Below are positions 1-10,340 of a stretch of 64,000 nt of DNA, in pieces. The notes beneath the pieces are model-generated. The model saw only the letters and a program-made list of their open reading frames with translations, made no database searches and was not told the origin of the DNA. Position numbers and translations under genes: made by a program. Location of the stretch: the NCBI GenBank assembly GCA_001051155.2, contig JYIP02000007.1, forward strand, positions 2,358,342 through 2,422,341. Direction: 5' to 3'. The stretch's first letter is position 1; each line of letters begins with the position of its first letter. Source of the DNA: Chrysoporthe austroafricana. Lineage: Eukaryota > Ascomycota > Sordariomycetes > Diaporthales > Cryphonectriaceae.

Positions 1-1093
1 GTTGTCCATCATTCACGCCATTTCCTCCCCATTTGTTTCCATGCCCGAACGCAAGAACGACAGTAAGAGAAAGGATAGTCGAGAATCCTTCATTCTGTGT
101 CGCAGACTCTCCTCATCCGAAGAGACAAGAAGTGACGACAGGAGTGGAGGTCATCGACTGTCGAGCCGAATCAAAGGGTGTATTTGTGGTGGGCGAGAGG
201 GAGATGTAGAGTGTGCATCATCCGGAGCTGCTGGCCCTCCAAGCCAGCGTTTTCCTAGTATCCACCACTCGTAATCATCGCCAATCCGTCCAACACGTCC
301 TACCTCCATAGTCCGAGCTTATTCATGGCAGAATGCATCCTGCCCATTGCCCCTAAATTCGGATGGGTTGTTTCTCGTCATGCGCGGCGAGAACAACGGC
401 AGCCGTAGGTAGGAAAACGCCGAGAAGAACTAAAAGGTGCAGTCGCAACCGAAAGACCGAATTCATTATGCTGTTGAGAACTCCGACAGACCGAGAACCC
501 ATCCAGCCGCTGGAGGACGGAGACGACGCCCGTGAACAATGTCAACGGAGTGAAGACCCAAAACCAGTTGGCGGTGGTGAGTTATTCGTTTTCTTTGTAC
601 AGATGGCATTATATGCCATTGGAGGAATCTAAGAATAAATAAGAATATTGATGGGGAGAGATCGGTGGGCAGAAGGTGTAGTAAATATGATGTGTGGTGA
701 TGCGAGGCTGAAATGACCCTATGCCAGGGCCGACAACAAGGAAACGCCGAGAAACGAAGTCGTGTCGAATGCAGGCTTTTGTGGCTTTCCATCCAACGCC
801 GCAATGAGTCAGGTCCATAAGCATCCAGAAGGTGAAAAGACGATCCATGCAGGTGTTGCGATGCGAAAACGAAAGCCAACGGCAGCCCGAGCCGAGACGA
901 GCCGAGAATCTTGTCGAAATTAGAAAACACTTGCACAATGAGACCGAAATTGCAGAATGCGTCCAATGCCTTCATATATGCTTCCGTGAAAGGAAGAATT
1001 CGTGCGTCCATCCGTGACGGTGGTGGTACAGGCCGTTCTTTTGCACGGCATAGTGCGATCTGCGAATCGCGAGATGGGCGAGGCGGTGTTGAG
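1..1093. other. 3' flank of the 783-aa gene, no gene seen
   Basis: This left-edge stretch lies downstream of the minus-strand gene ending at 1094. It contains only short, mutually overlapping frames without splice-consistent coding continuity. It probably includes the 3' UTR of that gene. I see no RNA gene and no recognisable repeat. Confidence 0.6.
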
Positions 1094-3445
1094 TTAACCG
1101 TGGAGCTCCTCGTAGCAGCGCACAATTTCGCACAGAGCGCGCATGAACACCGGGTCCAACTGTTTGCCGCTGGGGCCGATGATGGTGGCATCCTGCTCCT
1201 CCTGAGACTGGCTGCCCTCCCCAGGTGAACAGGTCTTGATCGTCTCGACAAGGCGATAGACGTTCAGGGCGATATCATCGCGCAGGTTACGCATCGCGCG
1301 CTCCGACTCGAGAGACTGGGCAAAGGATGCGGCAGTACAGCTTGTCTTGAGAAGCTTAGCCTTGAGACCGCCGCGAGAGCCGGGTGCTGGTCTGACGGGC
1401 TTGGCCAGCGCGGTAGAGCCGAGGCCTAGGGTTGCGGCCGCCTTCGCAGGGACGACATCCTTGGAGGCCGCGATGGCAACGTTTTGGTGGAAGTCACGGA
1501 TGATCGTCTCGCTGGAATCAGGATGCATCTGCAGGTCGGCAAGACTAGTGACGCCTGCGGGGAGTCTCATGGACGGCTTGGGGTGGAGGTGAGGGAACCC
1601 GCCGTTCTGCTGCAGGTGAGCCAAGCCACCGATGAGCGAGTTAATGTAGTTGTAGGCGATGATGTGGGCGTACAGAAGATCGAGAAGGTACTCGGTACCG
1701 TCGGGAAAGATGGTACGAAGAGCATTGACGCATGCCTCGACCTGAGTGTCAGCTGAACGAGAGGGAGGGGTGTCGCATCGAAGCGTGAGAATCCGCGAAT
1801 CAGGCGGGGGCCACAGGCGCTCGCCATCCTCGTGGAGTGTCGGAGAAGTAGCGGCATGCCCAAGGCGGCTACTGAACTTGCCACGCAGAGAGCTCACCAG
1901 GTTCAGGTTGCCCCGAGATACCTTGCGACTCAGAGAGGGCATCTCAGGAGAGGTAGGAGACTGGAGGATACCAGGCGCGTGCTCGTTAGAGAAGCGAGCT
2001 GGAACGCGCTCGTGCATCAAGTCGCCGCGCTTCAGCTTCCGGGAGTAGCTGCGGATGGTTTGGATGGTCAAGCAGGTGGTGAGAAGCGGGATGTCAGGGA
2101 AGTTACCGACTATGAGACGCAGATTCTCGAGCACCTCGCCAGAAACGCGAATGTTGGTGATAGGAGACATGCCGCTGGATGACGTGGGGCTGAGGAGATC
2201 GGTGGGAAGAGGCTGAGCGCTGCCGCTCGACGCCAGCAGGGTGTTGACGCGGGTGATGACAGGCATGTTGGTGCCACTCTGCGATTTTCGAGGCTTGGAG
2301 GGCTGTTGTTTTCGACTGCTGAGCATCGCGTTGCGATGCGTGATATCCGTGGCAGGAAGAGGGGGGAGTGAGAGCTGATCAGAAGCTACTTGTGACAGGT
2401 CAACTCGAAGGTCCTCAGGAGGTTGACGGCGACCAGCGGGTGCCCGAGGTCCTAATGCTGCCTCGCTCTCGTCCCAATGGCTCTGCGAAAGAAGATGCGA
2501 AGGAAACTGATGGGTTGGGTTTTGGGATGGTGGCAGCGGTTGGGGAGCTAACTCCTGGGCGAATTTGTGGGTCGATGTTTTTTGTGGATGTGCAGTTTCG
2601 TCCAGAATTACGGTAGCAACCTGGTGGCTCAGTGATGATGATCTTCTGGGAACCTGGATTAGGGATTGCTGAGTTTGCTCGGGCCAGTCGTCTCTCGTGG
2701 AAGGCAAGTCCTCTCCTGCAAAGACCGTTGCTTCATGACTGCAACCCTGATGCAAGCTGTCAGAAACCCTCGACGTTTCGATTTCTCGCTTCTCATCCCC
2801 TTGAGATTGCAGAATGTCAGGCTCGAGGTCAACCCAGCTCCCCCCTTCTACCCCAATAAAGTGCGCAGGTGCCTTCTCCGGACGGGTTGCAATCCACCCA
2901 CACCCTCCTACCCCTCGCCCTCCGGGGCCGATCACAACGTCGATAGACGTGTCCGCAGTGGTGATAGACTGCTGCCGAGTTCGAACGGACGGCGACGACA
3001 TCCCAGCCTCAATATCCGCCGACGAATCGCTCCCCCAATCCTCATCCAGGCCGTTGAGGAACAGCCTCCGCTCGTCTCTTTCGCTTCCCGATTTCATTGG
3101 AGTTCCGTGGGCGGCGGGCATGTGGTCCAGTCTCTTGATACGGAATGAACGGTGACGCGCGAAGTCATCTTTGAGAACATACTCGCCCTCGTTTCTCCAG
3201 GTGCTGCCCATGCTTTTCTGCTTCAGAGAGCACGAATCGGTCTCTGAGGACGCGCCGTACGACATGCGCCTTGCGACACGACTGGGGCTGCGCTGTGGGA
3301 CACCAGGTGGTAGAGCCTCCGAGGCTAGAGTCACCGACGGTCGCCCTGCTGTGATACTCTTAGCCAGGAAGACGTCTTCTCGCTCTGCGAGGTTCTGGGC
3401 GAGCATTTCTGGGAGATTTTGGATGATGGCGTCGGTATAGTCCAT
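1094..3445 (-). CDS. Conserved disordered fungal protein of unknown function (783 aa)
   Basis: A single uninterrupted frame. I place the start at the ATG at 3445 (MDYTDAIIQNLPEML) rather than the ATG 23 codons upstream, because the sequence from this Met reads like a genuine acidic amphipathic N-terminus while the upstream codons do not. Residues about 30-470 are rich in Ser, Pro, Gln and Arg and look intrinsically disordered. From about residue 470 onward the protein is more ordered, with a hydrophobic helical block (FPDGTEYLLDLLYAHIIAYN) near residue 580 and a final helix ending in CEIVRCYEELHG. That pattern suggests a conserved C-terminal helical domain behind a regulatory tail with many potential phosphosites. 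There is no signal peptide and no clear membrane span. I do not recognise the family and assign no function. The reading frame itself is well supported by its length and composition. Confidence 0.8.
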   Translation of the reverse strand: MDYTDAIIQNLPEMLAQNLAEREDVFLAKSITAGRPSVTLASEALPPGVPQRSPSRVARRMSYGASSETDSCSLKQKSMGSTWRNEGEYVLKDDFARHRSFRIKRLDHMPAAHGTPMKSGSERDERRLFLNGLDEDWGSDSSADIEAGMSSPSVRTRQQSITTADTSIDVVIGPGGRGVGGCGWIATRPEKAPAHFIGVEGGSWVDLEPDILQSQGDEKREIETSRVSDSLHQGCSHEATVFAGEDLPSTRDDWPEQTQQSLIQVPRRSSSLSHQVATVILDETAHPQKTSTHKFAQELAPQPLPPSQNPTHQFPSHLLSQSHWDESEAALGPRAPAGRRQPPEDLRVDLSQVASDQLSLPPLPATDITHRNAMLSSRKQQPSKPRKSQSGTNMPVITRVNTLLASSGSAQPLPTDLLSPTSSSGMSPITNIRVSGEVLENLRLIVGNFPDIPLLTTCLTIQTIRSYSRKLKRGDLMHERVPARFSNEHAPGILQSPTSPEMPSLSRKVSRGNLNLVSSLRGKFSSRLGHAATSPTLHEDGERLWPPPDSRILTLRCDTPPSRSADTQVEACVNALRTIFPDGTEYLLDLLYAHIIAYNYINSLIGGLAHLQQNGGFPHLHPKPSMRLPAGVTSLADLQMHPDSSETIIRDFHQNVAIAASKDVVPAKAAATLGLGSTALAKPVRPAPGSRGGLKAKLLKTSCTAASFAQSLESERAMRNLRDDIALNVYRLVETIKTCSPGEGSQSQEEQDATIIGPSGKQLDPVFMRALCEIVRCYEELHG

Positions 3446-5797
3446 CTCGAGTCTGGAGGGCGGCCCGGACGACAAATCAGACGGGTAGGGAAGGTCAAAA
3501 GGGCACAGCAACACAGATTAGCCACATAGACCCACCGAAGCCGCTGTCCTCGACGCGAGAGAGATTGGGTTCCAGAAGACTTGGCACGATATGTCATACA
3601 AGACAAGCCCAATGCCGAATGAGAACACGAGTCGCTTCCCGACGCTCAGTTGGTGCGGCAATTCAGTGTAAAGTCATGTGTGACGATACACACTCCAATT
3701 CCGGGTCCAGGCAACCCAGATTGAAGCTTGATAATCGAGAGCTGTCCTTTGGTGTTGACCCACCGAACGTGTGGAAAGCACAACCGGTAATGTGTTTGAC
3801 AGGATGGATCTCGGTCGGGGAGAGTCGACGAAGCAGATTGCTCGGCTGATAGATTATCGTATTATCGCGGGTACAACGGGCAGACGAAACGAGAGAAAAG
3901 AGAATGCAGGTGGGCTTCCGGCGTCCTCGCCCTCATGCGGTGACACCAGCTACCAACACCTACAAAGCTAGGAAGTTTGAGCGACGCAAATCAATCCCGA
4001 AGAGACGCTATCTCTGGTGGACACTCCAATGAATGTAACGGAGGGATTGAGATGCGCGAGATCGAGGGACAGCCGCAGCTGATATCAGGCCCCTCAGTAG
4101 GCGGCGGCAGCAGTCGGCCCCCAGAAACCGATGTGCACCCTCCCGGTCAGGCCTCTCGCCAGGCGTCCCGACTCCGCAAGATTAGGGACGTCTTTCCACC
4201 CAAGACAACTGATCACGACGAATCACAACAGCCAGGCCGGACTAGCGAGACCACCCGCTTGTTGAGGGAGGGTTGACTCAAGATAGTCCAGGTGAGGGCT
4301 GACACCTCAGGTACAGCCGCCCTGCATGGCTGGCCCCGAGCGCACGGCCGAGCCGGATCAAAGAGGCTAGAAAAGCACGTTGGTCGTCTAGCTGCAGGGC
4401 TACTGCAGAGCGGAATCCGCTGCCGCGTACAGGTGGTGTCGGGATGTGTGTTGCGCCGACCGGGAGGGGTGGCGAGCGGCGATGGCGAGCGTGCACGTCC
4501 TGTGGTTGACGTCGACGCGGGAGCCCGAGCTTGGATATGTCACGGCATGGTGCTGTTGATCCAGGTGGACTGGTCGAGATGTTCGTGCCCTAGGGGCCAC
4601 GTCTTTGGGCCGACAGGCGTGCGGGCGATGACCGGCCGGGTGCTCCAGCCCCTGGGCTGACAGCTGCGCTTCAAGCGAGAGGGAAAAGCAGGTGATGGCT
4701 TGGCTGGGCAGCGTGCGTGGCTGGGCGCCTGCGCAGGCTCGGGTGAGACATTGGCGCTGCTCGTCCACGGTGATCCATGTAGCCGAACATGGGCACCTCG
4801 AGGCCATCGTCACCTGCCCGGCCGAGAGTCGCGCTTCGATGGAGGAATACGGACCCGGTCTCGCCGTTTCGGGAGAAGATGACTTCGAGATTTACCCTCA
4901 TCAGGAAGCCGAGACTCGAAGCGAGGCGTCATCCCCGGGAGCTGGACGAGCGCCCGGCGCTTCTGGGGCACCTGGAGCCGATAAATATAGCCAGCCGCTT
5001 TGGCTGGACTTATTCACGAAGAAGCAATCATTGCAGTTGGTCAACGAGGCAAAAGCACCACGGGGGCAACAATCCTGGGGGCAATTTGGGTTGTGCCGCC
5101 TCAGGTGCACAAGAGAGGTTTGACAGCAGGGATGGCCAGGACAAAAAGCGACGAGAAGACGGGGTGGAGGCTACTGAGTAAGGTGCTGGTCTGCATGGTG
5201 ATGGCATGCCCTGTTCACACCGCTCGGCTGCCCCGCATTTACCACACTTACCCAGCGCGGGACAGGAGCGGTGCCCTGAACTGACACCCTGAACTTCATA
5301 TCTGCAGCAGGGTTGCTTGCCTGGTTTCAGAGGGCTGTCCTCTGCATTTTCAGGCGGTGCCTGCAATTTCTCCAGACCTGGAAGAAGTCAAGAAGACGAT
5401 CACGGGCGGATTCCTGTCATATACTCTCGGGATGATGAGAAAGTCTTCAAAGTGTATCAGACAAACTATGACCCTCACATGTCATTTGAATCCCATCATC
5501 CGTTCAGAAGATCACACAAGGCGGGCACCTACTAGCATTCGTCTATGAGCCCGGGATCTTAAAGCCTGATGAGTGGACTCACAATGAGGCAAGCCCTTGA
5601 GCGTGTCGATCAGTCCTTAGATGATACATCTGAACTAGATATTCTGTTTATTCTGATGCTAGCTCAGGTATTACAAAAAGTTTCAAAGACTCTAGCGGGA
5701 CTCATTGTCGAAGCAGCCGGGGCCGGGGTAGTGTCCGAGACATGAAGGTTCTCTGTTTCGCCCCGGTCCGATCTCCGTGCGCCTGAGCCAGCAGCCC
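3446..5797. other. Unresolved stretch between two minus-strand genes
   Basis: About 2.3 kb upstream of the 783-aa gene and downstream of the transcription factor gene. It probably holds the promoter of the former near 3450-3700 and the 3' UTR of the latter near 5700. Two plus-strand frames (4052-4276 and about 4692-5123) have protein-like composition, but I could not join them with convincing splice sites. No repeat or RNA gene is recognised. Confidence 0.45.
4052..4276 (+). CDS. Possible first exon or small ORF, unassigned
   Basis: From the ATG at 4052 the frame reads 74 residues, rich in Gly, Pro, Ser and Arg, and ends in a motif of the type SETTRLLREG before a stop. Polar N-terminal tails with such a basic-hydrophobic end are seen in fungal membrane proteins. 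No hydrophobic segment follows, however, and no splice junction to later frames (for example 4692-5123, which reads YGPGLAVSGEDDFEIYP) could be justified. It may be a small gene, a first exon, or the stump of a decayed gene. The coding call rests on composition alone. Confidence 0.25.
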   Translation: MREIEGQPQLISGPSVGGGSSRPPETDVHPPGQASRQASRLRKIRDVFPPKTTDHDESQQPGRTSETTRLLREG

Positions 5798-8119
5798 TCA
5801 CATGTTGCCAAAGTCGACATTGCCGAATTCATCTTGCGCCCAACCCATGGTCATAGTAGCCCAAAGATCATGGAAGACCACCGGCTGCGTTCCGGGAGAT
5901 CGGTCTGCCTCAGGCCTTGTCAACGACCCGATCTCTGCTCCAATAGGTACCGGCTGGGGGTTCAAGAAGCTTGATGAGCTCAGAAATGTGTTGTCCCAGC
6001 CCGGCAGGTACTCATTGAGGCTCCCATCGAGCATCGGACATTTGGTTAGGCTCTTGTCCATATCAAAAGGCATCGGATGCGGCGAACCTGCGGTCCAGGC
6101 CTTGTGCAGAGCCTCCAAACGCCTCTTGTATTTGCGCTTCACCACTCCTACCACCACCCTACTAGCCGATAGGACGTCTGTGTTTGTGGTTCGCTTAGCT
6201 GAAGCTGGCGCCAGAGTCTCGCCCTCGCTATCACCATCTCTCGAGAACTTTTCTAGAAATGAGCCGAGGTTGAGTCTCTGGCGCGCTGCGGTGTGATCCC
6301 AGCCAGGGCATGTGTCGGGAATCGGAAAGGATAGTCGCAGACCGAGTATGATCGCAGCGACGAAGTAGCCCCAGTGAATCCCGGTGAAATGCGCAAACTC
6401 GGATGTCGGGAGGAAGTCTATGTAGTCGAACCAAGCGCGCAATAGCTTGGTACATGTGAGGAGTCTGCTAGGTTCAATCCATTCCTCTGAAGCTGGCTGC
6501 TCCCGCTTCTTTGACTTGTGATAGGATGTCTGCAGGAGCGGATAACCGATGAGCACAATTTCCGCAACTATATTTGCCATGTGAAGGATCGCTTTTCAAC
6601 ATGTCAGTCTCAAAGGAAGGTATCTGGATTATAAATCGAAGAAGAAGGGTGGCTTAAGTACTCACGCTGCGAGAGAAGTTCGACGGGTATTTGAGCCCGC
6701 CACTCGCGAAGCTGAGTCTCCATACCCTTCACGATCAGTAAGGTATGCTGCTGGTCATGCTGGGCTTTTCGTTCTGGATTGTTCATTAAGAACACCTGCT
6801 CTACTAGGTGCCCCAGACGAGTAAGCCACACTAGATTCTGGTCCCATCTTGAAGCTAAGTCGTCGTCCTTGCACCCGGTGCTGAGGATGTCACAGCATGT
6901 AGCAGTCCACTGTCGATATGGCATATCGTGAGATTTGTGCCAGGTCGTAGTGAGGCTCGAACACAAATAAAAGCAGGCCAGATACGCTCGGATATCGGCC
7001 ATTCGCTTCCCATTTGATTTGAGTGCTACCAAGTCAACACGGTCCGGGGCCTGGTCCAAATCTAGGTCATGAACAATGTCGCTGGCCATTCGAATGTACT
7101 GGAAGGCCTGTCGATTTCTCGGTCTCAGGTGGAACGGGTACCTGTTATTGTCAGCACGGCAAATATTCTAACAAGAGCACCTTTGGCCTCACTCACCAGG
7201 CTATATATATCAGGAGTCCGACCAACAGCTCCACGCTCCTCTCGCCCCCGCTGACGAACTTTAATCCTAAGACCTTGCGGAACTCCTCGTCGTAGAGATT
7301 GTGACCCTGCAAGCTTCGACTTCCGCTAGCAGCAGCCAGGATTGCAAGTAATATGAACGGCCTCTCGCGTGCCAACATCGGCACGCTTGCGTCAGGTGGA
7401 AGAACAATGACGGGAAAGTAGGGTAGCATTCCCTCTCGGAAAGATTCAAGCAACGATGTTGCAGAGTCTAGGTTGAATTGGGGCTGAATGCTGCTAAAGT
7501 CATGTACGGATCGAAGTCCGACCGAAGAGGTCGAGGAGGTCATCCCTCTCCCACTCCCGGAAGACGACGGGTGCGTGAAGGAGGTATCGCTGCCATCTGC
7601 GGGCATATCATCTTCAGGAACTAGATCCTCAAGAAAGCTCTCATGGGATTCTCGAAGAGCTTCAAGGCTATCTGAAGGCTCTATGTCGCCACTGTCCTCA
7701 GCTGACATGGGAACGTCAATGGTAAAAGTCTTAGATGGCGCGGAGGGGGGCGGCGTGGCGCGAGTGGCCGCCGGATGGCTTTCCAGGCTCGTTAGTTATC
7801 GGGAGCAACGTCTATATAAGCAGTGGATGGAGAGGCGAGGTCGCATCTCACAGCTTGGAACGGCGTCTTCTCGTCCGCGGCCCAGTCTTGAAGATACACT
7901 CCCTTTTCGAAGTAGCACATCTGGACGATAGAAATTGGTTAGCGCGCTCGGTAGATCGGTGATATTCTAGTCGTAGGTTGTGGAGACATGCCTTCGACAT
8001 ATGCCTTCTGTATTGCTAGGTTGACATTTCACTTTCGCAACCCGACAGGCCTCACACGCGTATGGAATTCGGGCCTTCGCGGAGGATGGAGGTGATTCGG
8101 CTGCCGGGGTGCCATCCAT
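5798..8119 (-). CDS. Zn2Cys6 fungal transcription factor (682 aa, five exons)
   Basis: Reconstructed as complement of exons 5798-6591, 6666-7141, 7197-7778, 7852-7920 and 7992-8119, together 2049 nt with no internal stop. The N-terminus (start ATG at 8119) carries a complete binuclear zinc cluster with Cys at residues 22, 25, 32, 41, 44 and 51 (ACEACRVAKVKC then GICRRC then REC), followed by a basic linker KTGPRTRRRRSK. Family knowledge: these are nuclear, DNA-binding, usually dimeric regulators. The middle part (about residues 170-400, including LPYFPVIVLP and YIRMASDIVHDL) matches the fungal-specific transcription factor middle region. Introns 2-4 are GT-AG with branch-like ACTAAC or CTGAC sites. 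Intron 1 starts with GC instead of GT, and the cluster reads through only with that splice. Target genes are unknown. It could regulate the OPT/UstYa genes, but that is inference from distance only. Confidence 0.9.
7921..7991 (-). other. Apparent GC-AG intron inside the zinc cluster
   Basis: In transcript sense the donor is AAG|GCATGT and the acceptor TCCAG, with a GCTAACC branch-like site 25-31 nt upstream of the acceptor. Removing 71 nt joins CRR to CATSKREC and restores the canonical six-cysteine spacing. The nearest GT donor (CAT|GTCTCC) leaves the wrong frame. GC-AG introns are a known minor class of U2 introns, with a consensus close to AG|GCAAGT. Confidence 0.8.
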
Positions 8120-9683
8120 TGCTTAGCCACAATACTCCAGTCACGAAGCCTGATTGACGTTAAGCCTGAAGAAGATGTAATACGACCAAAAGTTGAAATG
8201 CCGGGAATCATGTCGTTGGATAAGAACGGCCGTGCTGCGGGCAGTAGTCAGTGCAGGGAAACGGAGCTCATGCTCGTTCCGGCCGTGGCGTAAGCGCCGA
8301 TCGTCCTCGGAAGATAGACAGATTTAGACAGCGTCATCATCAGCAAAACGGCTGCGCAGCACCAGAACTCAGAGTGCCGGGTGCGACAACAACATCATTG
8401 ACTCTGTCATCGTAGCTGAATCTGAAATGGATGTCGTTTCTCATTGAGATTTCCATCGAGAGTACCTCACGCGAATACTATACTGACTCCATGGTGACAC
8501 ACTGGGCAGAGGGCGGTAGGCTTGGAAGCACGACGAAGCCGGACATTAGAATCAGCGGTACTTGTGCGCCAGTCACTTGCCTCTACTTGGTAAATCGGCA
8601 ACTGGTTTTTTCTTTTCTTTTCTTTTCTCCTTTTTTCGTTTTCTCCCTCCTCCCGTCACCCCACCAACCCAAACTGTCTTGCCGTCTGAATGTCTACCTG
8701 CCCTTCTTTTCTTTAGACAACAACCTACGTAAAGTTCCTATTACGTAAGCAGCTAGGCATATTTCTGGCTGGCCGTCTGACCTTCCTGATTACATTTCTC
8801 TCTGTTCTTTAGACAACTACTACTGAATTGACTCAATGGGATGCTCTTAATTTAGACTAGACGGTTTCCTGACGGTTCCCCTTCGACTTACCGCCTTTCG
8901 TTTGTTCAGAAGATCTACCAGTCGTCAAGGCAGAGACGGACACCCCGTACTTTGTACTTGTCGGTTGAATTTTGCCAAAAGCCGTGCTCCGCCTGGGGAT
9001 TCGATGATGATCAAAGAGACAAGGTTATCATCCCTCTGGCCAGGAAAGGCTTAGGCAATTTTGACTACATTCATTCCTTATTGGAGAACTCCAGCATTCA
9101 TAGGCGAGAATATAGCAACCAAGACTTCGACGGGTCGCCTTCAGCATCCAACCACTGGCTCCTGAAGACTGAAATGACTCATCTTGACTACCAATCGAAC
9201 AACAGAAGGCACTGAGAAGTAACTAGACTATGTAGCTCTGGTGCAATGTGAGGCAACCGACGGAGATTCTTTATCAGAAGCATTGGAAGCTAACGCCGTC
9301 AGGACACTAGGCGACTTTGTTGCAGCGAATTGCAGGACATAATGGCGTGATTGTCTTGCTTCATAATAATTTGGACCTGATGGTGCTCCTGCCGGCTACC
9401 GGTACTATCTCTCTTAGAGGCTGGACTCTTTATATTCCTCACTCAGAATAAGAAATTTTTTATCTTTTGTTTTTTTTCTTTCTGCTTTTCTTCCTTCTCT
9501 TTTCATACTCATTACCAGCCCAAAGTGTCCCTAAATGGAAACTCTTTAAGCACCATCATACGACAATAATAAAGCGACAAGACAGATGCAGACTCCTTGG
9601 AGGTCATCGAAAGTGAGATTCTCGTAAGATAACAGATGTTGCCTTGCGAAGGAACACGTTACAGGAGATGAAACTCTCCAAAT
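8120..9683. other. Intergenic, no gene seen
   Basis: Upstream region of the transcription factor and 3' flank of the next minus-strand gene. It contains pyrimidine-rich runs near 8605-8650 and 9460-9500 but no coherent coding frame. Promoter elements of the regulator are expected just above 8119 but none could be assigned. Confidence 0.5.
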
Positions 9684-10262
9684 TCAGGCCGTTTTAGGTT
9701 TCAACGGTTCAAGACCCGGCAACGTACCTTCAGTATCGACCAATTTGCTGAGGTGATCACCCTCCACGAGGTCACCAAGCCTGTCATTCTTCACCATGTT
9801 CCGTAGAGCCTTACCCGAACCCTGCAGCCCTCCCACCTGGTCACCCATGCTTGGATCGTAGTAGATAGGCGCATCTTCGGGCTTGCCAAGTCTGAAAGCC
9901 CGTCGTCGGCCCTCGTCGAAGTCGTGGATAAAATCCGCCTCGATCCGCATGTCGAAGACACCACTGAAGCTTGGGGCCTTTTTGTCCTTCTTAGTGTGCG
10001 ATCGCTTGATCAGCACGGCGAGGTGAAAGTGTGGTTTAACACCGTACCTAGGATTCAATATCTGGCGTTAGTGTCCCCTGTCGGCCAAATCTGCGAAGAC
10101 AAAGGTAGAAGTTGCTAACCTCTGCAAGTCGTTCTGCTCGCAATACCAATTAATACCATAGACTTTGTCGTTTCGAACGAGCCGGTCAGCGGAGCCCTTG
10201 TCAAAGTGCATACGAGTGTAAGACCTCGTAGTCTCTTTCTCCATCTTCGCTTCAACCTTCAC
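9684..10262 (-). CDS. Conserved fungal protein of unknown function (168 aa, two exons)
   Basis: Complement of 9684-10047 and 10120-10262, joined by a 72-bp GT-AG intron (GTTAGC ... CACTAACGC ... CCTAG), 507 nt in total. The junction reads NDLQR|YGVKPHFHLAVLIK, which is smooth and hydrophobic where a core beta strand is expected. The body is charged and polar, with a segment FDMRIEADFIHDFDEG and a C-terminal tail rich in Leu, Pro and Lys. It has no signal peptide or membrane span and is probably cytosolic. The start could also be Met7 or Met18. Its start codon lies only 78 bp from the open frame of the divergent NACHT-WD40 gene. I do not recognise a named domain. The gene model is more certain than any role, and an association with the receptor is inference. 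Confidence 0.7.
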
Positions 10263-10340
10263 GTTATTTTCACTTCCTATTGTACCCCCTCTAGTCGTTG
10301 TATCTTAAATTTTCTCCTCTGATTCGTTAGATCGCTCCTG

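Noticed and set aside
466..1251. 261-codon minus-strand frame
   Set aside because: It overlaps the true 3' end of the 783-aa gene in another frame, has no domain or protein-like periodicity, and looks like a shadow.
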